From Candidatus Intestinimonas merdavium (GTDB lineage: Bacteria > Bacillota > Clostridia > Oscillospirales > Oscillospiraceae), in assembly GCA_019115785.1 (NCBI GenBank), contig DXCX01000047.1, positions 1 through 46,544 of the forward strand: 46,544 bases of DNA. The letters are read 5' to 3'. The translations under genes were made by a program, and so were the position numbers. The notes under the pieces were generated by a model. That model was not told where the DNA came from, did not search any database, and saw only the letters and a program-made list of their open reading frames with translations. How positions within the stretch are numbered: position 1 is the first letter of the stretch; every line of letters starts with the position of its first letter. Shown piece after piece: positions 40,393 to 46,544 of the stretch.

Positions 40393-42765
40393 TCACAGGG
40401 CTCCCAGCCGTGCCAGCCAGCTCATGGTGGACTCCGGCAGCGTCAGCGCGCCCATGTGGCTCTCGTTCCAGGCCAGCATCTTCTGATACAGCGCCGCCGC
40501 GGGCTCCCGGCAGGCCGGGTCGTACTGCCCATACTGCATGACAAGTTGAAAGGACTGCCGCCAGGCCTCCGGGTCGGAGGCCACATAGTCGGTATACTTG
40601 TCCAGCATCTCAAAGGCCCGCCCGGGGTCTCCCGTCTCAAAATAGTACTGGGCCAGATAGAGGGGGATGGTGTTGGAGTCCACCTCCTGCAGCCTCTCGG
40701 CATACGCGGCCGCTTTGGAGGAGATCTCTTCCGTGGCCGGGTCCATCTGCATGCTGCCAATCACATACGACAGGGCGTAATCGGCCCATTCGAACCGGTC
40801 CAGGGCGATGGCGCGCTCCATGGAGGGGAAGGTCCGTTCCCTGCGGGCCATGGAGCCGGCGACCATATTGCCGCCCAGAAGCACGGTATAGCCGAGCAGA
40901 AGCGCCGCCATAGACCAGACGATCCCCTTCCGGACCCCCTCCTTCGCGGCGGGCAGAGGCATGGTCCGGCCGCAGCACAGGGCGGTCAGGCCGAGCACGC
41001 CGAGGGCCATCGGCAGGTACACATGAGAGGAAAACACCACCTCTACCGCTCCGTGTCCCGCCATGAAGATCAGCGCCCCGCCCAGCGCCGCCGTCAGGGG
41101 GGCGGCCTCCTCCTCCGGTCCGCGGCGGGTCCTGACCACGGCGGCCAGAGCGGCGGCCAGCATCCCCACAAAGAGGAGGAGGCCCACCACGCCGGTCTCC
41201 ACCAGGGATTCAATGTAATGGTTGTGGGCATACTTGGTCTCATAGTAGAAGGACTGGACGCTGCAGACGCCGTTTTCAAAGGCGCCCATGCCCAGGCCGA
41301 AGACGGGGCTGCGCCGGAACAGCTTCAGGCCGTCCTGAAAAAACACCAGGCGCTGGATGGCGTTCTCATTGGCCCACAGCCCCTGCAGGCGGTTGGCCAT
41401 GAACTCGGGCAGAAGGATATAGCCCAGGGGAAAGGCCGTGGCGCCCCCCTCCCCCTCCAGCGCCATGCTCTCCAGGGTCACCGGGGCGTCGGAGGAGATG
41501 CTGGCGTACACCGCGACGCTGTCCTCCGGCACCTCCACCACCGCCCCGTCCGCCGGACCGGAATAAATGATGGCGCCGGTGTGCATCATGGCGTCCTCCA
41601 TGTTTTGGCTCTCCAGGGTGACGTTGACCGCCCCGTCTGCCGCCACGGACAGGACGTAGGTCCCCGGCTGCGGCCTGGCGGCCCGGCGCAGGGTCTCCCC
41701 GCCCTCCAGGGCCGCCGGTCCGGTCAGCGTCATGGCCGCCGCACCCAGGGCCGTCAGGGAGAGCAGGGCGGCAGCCATGAGGACGGGCACCACCCGATCA
41801 TGCGCCTCCAGCGCTCTGCCGAGGCGCTGACCCAGGTGCTGATCCGCCGCGCACAGCAGAGCCGCGCCGATGGCGGCGCAGGCCAGGGGGATGGGCTGGA
41901 AGCCGGACCACTCCGTCAGAGAGGTTGCGGACACCAAAAAGCCCGCCGCGGCCACCAGGACCAGCGTCTCCGACATCAATACCAGAACGGCCCCCCTGCT
42001 CCTCCTCCGCTCCAGCAGCAGGTAGGCCAAAAAGCCCGCCGCGATGGCAGCGCTCGCCCCCATGCTGAAGGCCAGGAAAAAGGAGAGCGCATTGAGATAG
42101 AGGCAGGCCAGGTGGAACCGGCGGCCCCCCTTCCGCCGTGAGGTGAGGGCCAGCCCCAGGGAGAGGAACACGCCGATGCCCATACAGCCGGAAAACACAT
42201 TGGGATTGGTGAACAAGGAATTCATCCGAACCCCGGCCTCCACCGGGTTGAGGACGGCATAGTCCTGGGTGAACAGCCCCAGAAGGCTGAGCACCGGCGT
42301 GCTCAGCAGGCGGGTGGAGAACAGGTCGATGCTCACCAGGCCGGCGAGGGCCGCCGTCCCCTCCAGCACCGTGGCGAAGCCCCTTCCCAGCCGGTCCCGC
42401 CTGCCGTTGGCCAGCGCCAGCAGCACGATCACGCAGGAAAAGGAGGTGAGCACCGCCACAAAAGCCTGCAGGGCGAACTTCCCCGAGATGGCGTACAGGG
42501 TGGAGATGCCGTTCATCGCCACCCACAGCGCCATGGCCAGAAAGGGCGCCGACAGCCGTCCGGCGACCCGCTTCCGCCCGAAGGCCAGCGCGGCCGCGGC
42601 GCACAGCGCCGCCGCCGCAGCGACCCCCTTGGAGGTGGACGCGCTGCTCAGGCAGAGGATCAGGAAATAAACCGGAATCAAGACGGCTGCGCTCCAGGGG
42701 CCGTTCACGCCCCCGAAGACGTTTCCCGGCTTGGGCGGGACGCTCTTCTTCTTCTGGCTGGCCAT
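40393..42765 (-). CDS. O-antigen ligase/polymerase-like (Wzy_C) membrane protein with C-terminal helical repeats
   Basis: A 790-residue protein with about twelve membrane helices. Residues about 520-570 contain the Wzy_C/RfaL loop: LFRRSPVFGLGMGAFENGVC and then YETKYAHNHYIESLVETGVV, with the conserved His in AHNHY. A lumenal beta-rich insert (QPGTYVLSVAADGAVNVTLE, about 390-470) precedes it. The C-terminal ~130 residues are helical and TPR-like (IPLYLAQYYFETGDPGRAFE). Such proteins join sugars of surface polymers to a carrier. GAGGAGG precedes the ATG at 42765. No glycosyltransferase genes are near, so its polymer is unknown. Confidence 0.85.
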   Translation of the reverse strand: MASQKKKSVPPKPGNVFGGVNGPWSAAVLIPVYFLILCLSSASTSKGVAAAAALCAAAALAFGRKRVAGRLSAPFLAMALWVAMNGISTLYAISGKFALQAFVAVLTSFSCVIVLLALANGRRDRLGRGFATVLEGTAALAGLVSIDLFSTRLLSTPVLSLLGLFTQDYAVLNPVEAGVRMNSLFTNPNVFSGCMGIGVFLSLGLALTSRRKGGRRFHLACLYLNALSFFLAFSMGASAAIAAGFLAYLLLERRRSRGAVLVLMSETLVLVAAAGFLVSATSLTEWSGFQPIPLACAAIGAALLCAADQHLGQRLGRALEAHDRVVPVLMAAALLSLTALGAAAMTLTGPAALEGGETLRRAARPQPGTYVLSVAADGAVNVTLESQNMEDAMMHTGAIIYSGPADGAVVEVPEDSVAVYASISSDAPVTLESMALEGEGGATAFPLGYILLPEFMANRLQGLWANENAIQRLVFFQDGLKLFRRSPVFGLGMGAFENGVCSVQSFYYETKYAHNHYIESLVETGVVGLLLFVGMLAAALAAVVRTRRGPEEEAAPLTAALGGALIFMAGHGAVEVVFSSHVYLPMALGVLGLTALCCGRTMPLPAAKEGVRKGIVWSMAALLLGYTVLLGGNMVAGSMARRERTFPSMERAIALDRFEWADYALSYVIGSMQMDPATEEISSKAAAYAERLQEVDSNTIPLYLAQYYFETGDPGRAFEMLDKYTDYVASDPEAWRQSFQLVMQYGQYDPACREPAAALYQKMLAWNESHMGALTLPESTMSWLARLGAL

Positions 42766-42909
42766 ACCGCTCCTCCTCGCCACACGTTGTCTCTCGCTCC
42801 ATCTTACCATATTTCTTTCCCCCGGTCCACACCGAACGGGAAATGGCAGTCCGGACGATGCCTCCTTCTTTTGCAGCCCGCGCCGCTTGTTTCCTCCGGG
42901 CGCAACATA

Positions 42910-42944
42910 CAAAAAGTCCGTGAAACCTCACGATTTCACGGACT
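42910..42944 (-). terminator. orphan minus-strand terminator
   Basis: AGTCCGTGAAA (42915-42925) pairs perfectly with TTTCACGGACT (42934-42944); T5 follows on the minus strand. No gene on the minus strand ends just before it. Confidence 0.8.
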
Positions 42945-43069
42945 GAGCCGTTCGTTGCCGAAAAAGATGCGCAGCCGGCAGGCCCGCACCCAAAACCAAA
43001 TCGAAGCCCAGCGTATTCAGGTTCGATTTGGCAAGGAGGAGCAGCACAATGAGCGCGCTCTGACTTTTG

Positions 43070-43108
43070 AAAAAAAGTCGGAGCAAGCGATATGACGCTT
43101 GCTCCGAC
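43070..43108 (-). terminator. terminator after tRNA-Ser(GGA)
   Basis: GTCGGAGCAAGCG (43077-43089) pairs perfectly with 43096-43108; T7 follows on the minus strand, immediately past the tRNA. Confidence 0.93.
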
Positions 43109-43109
43109 G

Positions 43110-43201
43110 TGGCGGAGAGAGAGGGATTCGAACCCTCGAGACGCTATTAACGCCTACACGATTTCCAATCGTGCGCCTTCGACCAGCTCAGCCATCTCTC
43201 C
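43110..43201 (-). tRNA. tRNA-Ser (anticodon GGA)
   Basis: A 92-base class II tRNA with encoded CCA. The acceptor GGAGAGA pairs with TCTCTCC, the anticodon loop is TTGGAAA (GGA, reading UCC/UCU), the variable arm is long (TAGGCGTTAATAGCGTC), and the T-arm has GGTTCGAATCC. Confidence 0.96.
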
Positions 43202-43288
43202 ATGGCCTGGACAACGTTGCTTATTATAACCACTTTCTCTCTACTCGTCAAGAGGTAAAATGCAAATCTTTGAAAAATTTTGCCGTCG

Positions 43289-43317
43289 TTGCAAACCGCC
43301 TGTAACTATGCTATAAC
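43289..43317 (+). promoter_or_regulatory. promoter of HD-domain gene
   Basis: TTGCAA (43289-43294) and TATAAC (43312-43317) are separated by 17 bases, about 45 bases ahead of the start codon. Confidence 0.7.
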
Positions 43318-43361
43318 AGTAGCATCCTAAAAACTGCTATTTAAATAAGGAGTGTATGACT

Positions 43362-43934
43362 ATGGAACTCACCCATACCCAGGCCCTGGACCTGCTCAAA
43401 AGGTATAATCAGGAGCCCTTCCACATCCGCCACGGCCTCACCGTTTCCGCCGTCATGGAGTGGTTCGCAAGGGAGCTGGGCTATGGCGATGACGCTGAAT
43501 TCTGGTCCATCGTGGGACTTCTCCACGACCTGGACTTCGAGCAGTGGCCTGAGGAGCACTGCATCAAGTCCCAGGAGCTTATGCGCGAGGCCGGACTGGA
43601 CGAGGCTCTCATCCACGCCACCGCCAGCCACGGCTGGGGCGAGGTGTGCGACATCAAACCCGAGCACGAGATGGAGAAGGTCCTCTTCGCCTGCGATGAG
43701 CTCACCGGCCTCATTGGCGCCGCCGCCCTCATGCGCCCCTCCAGAAGCTGTGCCGATATGGAGCTCAAGTCCCTAAAGAAAAAGTTCAAGGACAAGAAAT
43801 TTGCCGCCGGCTGCTCCCGGGAGGTCATTTCCAAGGGCGCCGAGTTGCTGGGCTGGGATTTGGACAAGCTACTGGACATGACCCTCCGAGCTATGCAGGC
43901 CACCGAGGCCGACATCGAGGCCCAGATGGCCTGA
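43362..43934 (+). CDS. HD-domain phosphohydrolase-like protein
   Basis: A 190-residue cytoplasmic protein. The HD domain carries FHIRHGLTVSAVMEWFAREL, the metal-binding pair in GLLHDLDFEQWPEEH (about residues 56-70) and a later His in HATASHGWGE; FACDELTGLIGAAALM is also typical. HD hydrolases remove phosphate from nucleotides or related molecules; the substrate here is unknown. I placed the start at 43362, nine bases after AAGGAG; the ATG at 43356 is too close to that site. It is 31 bases ahead of the membrane protein gene and likely shares its transcript. Confidence 0.88.
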   Translation: MELTHTQALDLLKRYNQEPFHIRHGLTVSAVMEWFARELGYGDDAEFWSIVGLLHDLDFEQWPEEHCIKSQELMREAGLDEALIHATASHGWGEVCDIKPEHEMEKVLFACDELTGLIGAAALMRPSRSCADMELKSLKKKFKDKKFAAGCSREVISKGAELLGWDLDKLLDMTLRAMQATEADIEAQMA

Positions 43935-43965
43935 GCCTCTACCCATTACCGAAAAGGAGTCGTTT

Positions 43966-45747
43966 ATGAACGCAAAGCAACCCCGAAAGCCCATGGGCAA
44001 AGCCGCCCGCATCCTCATCAGTTTGGCCGTTACGCTGGTCTTCGGCCTCGTCTACTTCTACCTCTCCCTGCCCGCGCTGAATCTTCAGGACGGGAATTTC
44101 TATACCTTTGCCTTTGCTCTCTGCCTTGTCTTTGTGGTAGCCTCTCTCTTCACCTCCGGCTTCCGCATGGCGCCTGGCTCCGGTATCCGTGAGTATATCC
44201 GCTTTGTGAAAACGCAGTGTCTCCCCGCAGGAGTCCTCATGGTGCTGCTCATTGCGGTGGGCCTCATCGGCGCCTTGATCTCTATGCCGATTTTCCGGGC
44301 CGCCGCCTATCGGGATCTGCTCACTGTGGAGGACGGCAGCTTTAATGAGGACATTGCCCAGATCTCCTTTGACAAGATCCCCACCTTGGACCGCTCCTCC
44401 GCCGAATACCTGGGGGACCGCCAGATGGGCACCCTCAGCGACATGGTGAGTCAGTTTGAATACTCCAACGACTCCACCCAGATCAACTATCAGGGCCGTC
44501 CTGTCCGGGTGGCTCCCATCGCCTACGCCGACCTCATCAAGTGGTTTACCAACCGGGGAGACGGCCTGCCCGCCTATGTACTGGTGGACATGGTGACCCA
44601 GGAGGCCCAGGTGGTCCGTCTCCCTGAGGGCCAGGGCATGAAGTACTCCTTCTCCGAGCCCCTGAATCGGAATATCCTGCGCCACCTGCGCTTCCACTAC
44701 CCCACCTATCTCTTTGACACCCCTCAGTTCGAGATCGATGAGGCGGGCACGCCCTACTGGATCGCCCCCCGAGTGGTCAAGACCATCGGCCTCTTCGGGG
44801 GAACCGACATCCAGGGCGCCGTGCTGTGCAATGCCATCACAGGCGAATGTCAGTACTACGATATTGCTGACGTACCCACCTGGGTGGACAACATCTACAC
44901 CCCCACCCTCATCATGGAGCAGTATGACTACCATGGCACCCTCATCAATGGCTTCCTCAACTCCATTTTAGGTCAAAAGGGCGTGACCATGACCACGGAG
45001 GGCTACAACTACATCGCGCTCAACGACGATGTATACGTCTACACCGGCGTCACCTCAGCCAACGCCGACCAGTCCAACCTGGGTTTCCTCCTCTCCAACC
45101 AGCGCACCAAGGAGACCCGCTTCTACGAGGCCCCCGGCGCCACCGAATACGCCGCCATGGCCTCCGCCCAGGGTGAGGTGCAGGACCTCAAGTACACCGC
45201 TACCTTCCCCCTTCTTCTCAACATCGCGGGGGAGCCCACCTATTTCATCCCCCTCAAAGACGCCACCGAGCTGGTAAAGAGCTATGCCATGGTGAATGTG
45301 GCACAATATCAGATCGTGGTGGTAGCCGGCTCCGTATCCCAATGTGAGCAGGCCTATATTGAAATGCTCTCGGAGCGAGGCATTGTTGCCGAGGAGGAGC
45401 GGCCCGAGACCCAGATCTCCGGCGTGGTAGACGACATCCGCACCGCCGTCATGGATGGCAGCACCTACTACTTTGTCCGCCTGGAGGGCGGCGCGGTCTA
45501 TTACGCCATCTCCGCTGCCGAAAACCCGGTATCCGTACTCCTGGACCTGGGCGATCAGGTCACCATCGACCATGCTGTCCAGGCTGGGGATGAGACCGCA
45601 TCCATCCTCACCGCCTACACCCTCACAATCAACGGAAAGGCGGCGCCCGCAGAGCCCTTTGTTACCCCCACGTCTGGTCAGGAGGAGCCGGAACCCAATG
45701 ATCCCACCGGTTCGGATGGCACCGCCACCATGCCCATCTACGGTTAA
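43966..45747 (+). CDS. membrane protein of unknown function, large outside domain
   Basis: A 593-residue protein I do not recognise as a named family. Three hydrophobic helices lie at the N-terminus (about residues 13-37, 45-66 and 86-109). The rest is hydrophilic: a mixed domain of about 110-480 with LDRSSAEYLGDRQMGTLSDM and PTYLFDTPQFEIDEAGTPYW, then a beta-rich domain of about 490-560 (TQISGVVDDIRTAVMDGSTY) that resembles an OB-like fold. A Pro/Glu-rich tail closes it. AAAAGGAG precedes the ATG. The layout suggests a membrane-anchored surface protein. The overlap in transcript with the HD gene gives no clear functional hint. Confidence 0.8.
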   Translation: MNAKQPRKPMGKAARILISLAVTLVFGLVYFYLSLPALNLQDGNFYTFAFALCLVFVVASLFTSGFRMAPGSGIREYIRFVKTQCLPAGVLMVLLIAVGLIGALISMPIFRAAAYRDLLTVEDGSFNEDIAQISFDKIPTLDRSSAEYLGDRQMGTLSDMVSQFEYSNDSTQINYQGRPVRVAPIAYADLIKWFTNRGDGLPAYVLVDMVTQEAQVVRLPEGQGMKYSFSEPLNRNILRHLRFHYPTYLFDTPQFEIDEAGTPYWIAPRVVKTIGLFGGTDIQGAVLCNAITGECQYYDIADVPTWVDNIYTPTLIMEQYDYHGTLINGFLNSILGQKGVTMTTEGYNYIALNDDVYVYTGVTSANADQSNLGFLLSNQRTKETRFYEAPGATEYAAMASAQGEVQDLKYTATFPLLLNIAGEPTYFIPLKDATELVKSYAMVNVAQYQIVVVAGSVSQCEQAYIEMLSERGIVAEEERPETQISGVVDDIRTAVMDGSTYYFVRLEGGAVYYAISAAENPVSVLLDLGDQVTIDHAVQAGDETASILTAYTLTINGKAAPAEPFVTPTSGQEEPEPNDPTGSDGTATMPIYG

Positions 45748-45758
45748 TGGCAAACAAA

Positions 45759-45795
45759 CAGCGTCTCCTCTCCCATTCGGGGGTGGAGACGCTGT
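45759..45795. terminator. hairpin between membrane protein and AGCS symporter
   Basis: ACAGCGTCTCC (45759-45769) pairs perfectly with 45785-45795. A/T flanks are weak. It lies between two converging genes. Confidence 0.65.
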
Positions 45796-45799
45796 CTAT

Positions 45800-46544
45800 T
45801 CATAGGAAAGAGGTCCTCGGTACAGCTGTGCTGCCCCGTTCCCCTCTTTGAGCCCACATCTTCAGCAGGCGGAATGCCTCCGGAGACAGCAGGAGCAGCG
45901 CCGCCAGATTGGGCAGGGCCATCATCCCATTACAGATGTCTGCCACCTGCCACACCGCCCCCACGTCACTGACACTACCCACCACGATAAAGCCGAGGAA
46001 GCAAAGCCGGTAAAGCCCTGTCCACCGGCGGGTGCCGGTGAGGAAGCTGAGGCCCCGCTCTCCGTAGTAGCTCCACCCCAGCAGGGAAGAAAAGGCGAAG
46101 AGAAGGAGACATACCGCCACAAAGGGACCTCCCCACCGCCCCATCACCGTGGAAAAGGCGGCTACCGACAGGGATGCTCCCACCATGGTGTCCTCTACCG
46201 TCCCCGCTTGAAGGGCGGCTAAGGCGTTTCGGACATCGTAGACTCCGGAGGTCAGGATGGCCAGAGCGGTAACGGTACAGACCACCCCGGTGGACACAAA
46301 GACCTCAAATATACCCCACATACCCTCCTCAGCCGGGTGGTCCACCTCTGCGGCGGCGTGGGCCATGGCGGAGGAGCCCAGTCCGGCCTCATTGGTGAAC
46401 ACACCTCGGGCCACCCCATACCGCATGGCCGCCGCCATGCCATAGCCCAACCCGCCTCCGGCGGCGGCTTTTGGAGTAAAAGCTCCGGTGAAGATGGCCG
46501 AAAGGGCCTGGGGCAGGGCTTCGGCATGAAACAGGATCACCGTG
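45800..46544 (-). CDS. sodium:alanine symporter family (AGCS) protein, 5' end outside window
   Basis: The frame is open to the right edge, so 248 C-terminal residues are seen of a family that usually has about 450. Family blocks are IFTGAFTPKAAAGGGLGYGM, GVARGVFTNEAGLGSSAMAH and FSSLLGWSYYGERGLSFL. AGCS proteins import alanine or glycine with Na+. Around six to seven membrane helices are visible. It is the second Na+-coupled amino-acid carrier in the window, after the NSS transporter. Confidence 0.92.
   Translation of the reverse strand, partial: TVILFHAEALPQALSAIFTGAFTPKAAAGGGLGYGMAAAMRYGVARGVFTNEAGLGSSAMAHAAAEVDHPAEEGMWGIFEVFVSTGVVCTVTALAILTSGVYDVRNALAALQAGTVEDTMVGASLSVAAFSTVMGRWGGPFVAVCLLLFAFSSLLGWSYYGERGLSFLTGTRRWTGLYRLCFLGFIVVGSVSDVGAVWQVADICNGMMALPNLAALLLLSPEAFRLLKMWAQRGERGSTAVPRTSFL

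Larger units (their letters stand above)
42766..43109. other. intergenic region with structured element, no sure gene
   Basis: This 344-base gap holds two minus-strand terminators (42910-42944 and 43070-43108) with about 125 bases between them. That interval contains an inverted repeat AAATCGAA / TTCGATTT. A hydrophobic minus-strand frame of about 40 codons without a ribosome site crosses it. A small RNA ending at the left terminator is possible. Confidence 0.4.

Noticed and set aside
42967..43095. Small basic plus-strand frame or hydrophobic minus-strand frame between terminators
   Set aside because: Neither has a ribosome-binding site or a recognisable family, and the interval is rich in stem structure. 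Kept only as a possible small RNA.
38844..43201. Similar blocks at three places, at first sight dispersed repeats
   Set aside because: They are three distinct tRNA-Ser genes sharing acceptor and T-arm sequence, not a mobile repeat.
1..46544. CRISPR arrays, insertion sequences, prophage or toxin-antitoxin genes
   Set aside because: I looked for regularly spaced repeats, transposase or integrase motifs and phage structural genes and saw none. The XRE/DUF6809 pair was considered as a toxin-antitoxin module, but DUF6809 is not known as a toxin and the divergent layout does not fit.

Overview
The window is about 46.5 kb of GC-rich (roughly 60%) chromosome. Gene content points to a Gram-positive anaerobe of the Clostridia, probably an Oscillospirales relative of Flavonifractor, Intestinimonas or Lawsonibacter. 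The evidence is SLH-domain wall proteins, DUF6514, DUF6809 and DUF4914 proteins, a 'chorion class' Cys-rich microprotein, a SleB-type hydrolase, Ktr-type K+ uptake and the paired TIGR03960/TIGR03936 proteins. This placement is inferred from families, not measured. Non-ATG starts with strong Shine-Dalgarno sites are common: TTG for tsaE, tsaB, ktrB, the FHA-SEDS gene, an SLH gene and the NSS transporter; GTG for rodA, topA and ktrA.

Layout. 1-4.5 kb (minus): tRNA-Arg(ACG), a Cys-rich microprotein, an SLH protein, then the operon tsaE-tsaB-upp-GNAT. 4.6-8.6 kb (plus): rodA-like gene, an SLH/Ig-like secreted protein, and a cation:proton antiporter behind a clear fluoride (crcB) riboswitch. 8.6-13.2 kb: an XRE regulator with greA, a GH13 glycosidase fused to a flavodoxin-fold reductase, and a divergent RidA / YheO-DauR-like regulator pair. 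13.2-17.1 kb (minus): XRE regulator-plsX-acpP-rnc-NSS transporter. A DUF6809 gene diverges from the XRE gene, and two identical-arm palindromes sit inside the shared promoter. 17.4-28.6 kb (minus): dprA-topA-flavodoxin (frameshifted)-trmFO, a SpoU methyltransferase, ktrB-ktrA, and a radical SAM pair. 29.3-33.4 kb (plus): an HTH regulator with an S24/LexA-like C-terminus, an FHA-SEDS fusion and a class B PBP, together a self-contained wall-synthesis cassette. 33.4-42.8 kb (minus): DUF4914 (PEPCK-like P-loop), a 1046-residue exported glycerophosphodiesterase, two tRNA-Ser genes, a SleB-like hydrolase and an O-antigen-ligase-like membrane protein. 43.1-46.5 kb: a third tRNA-Ser, an HD-domain protein with an unrecognised membrane protein, and the 3' part of an AGCS amino-acid symporter that runs off the window.

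Most of the window is ordinary housekeeping. The items most worth a second look are the promoter architecture between the XRE and DUF6809 genes (with an XRE gene in the position that fapR occupies in other Firmicutes), the fluoride switch driving an antiporter, the GH13-reductase fusion, the FHA-SEDS/PBP cassette with its LexA-like regulator, the multi-domain GDPD protein, and a one-base homopolymer frameshift in a flavodoxin-like gene. No insertion sequence, CRISPR array or prophage gene was found. The extreme left end may abut an integrated element.
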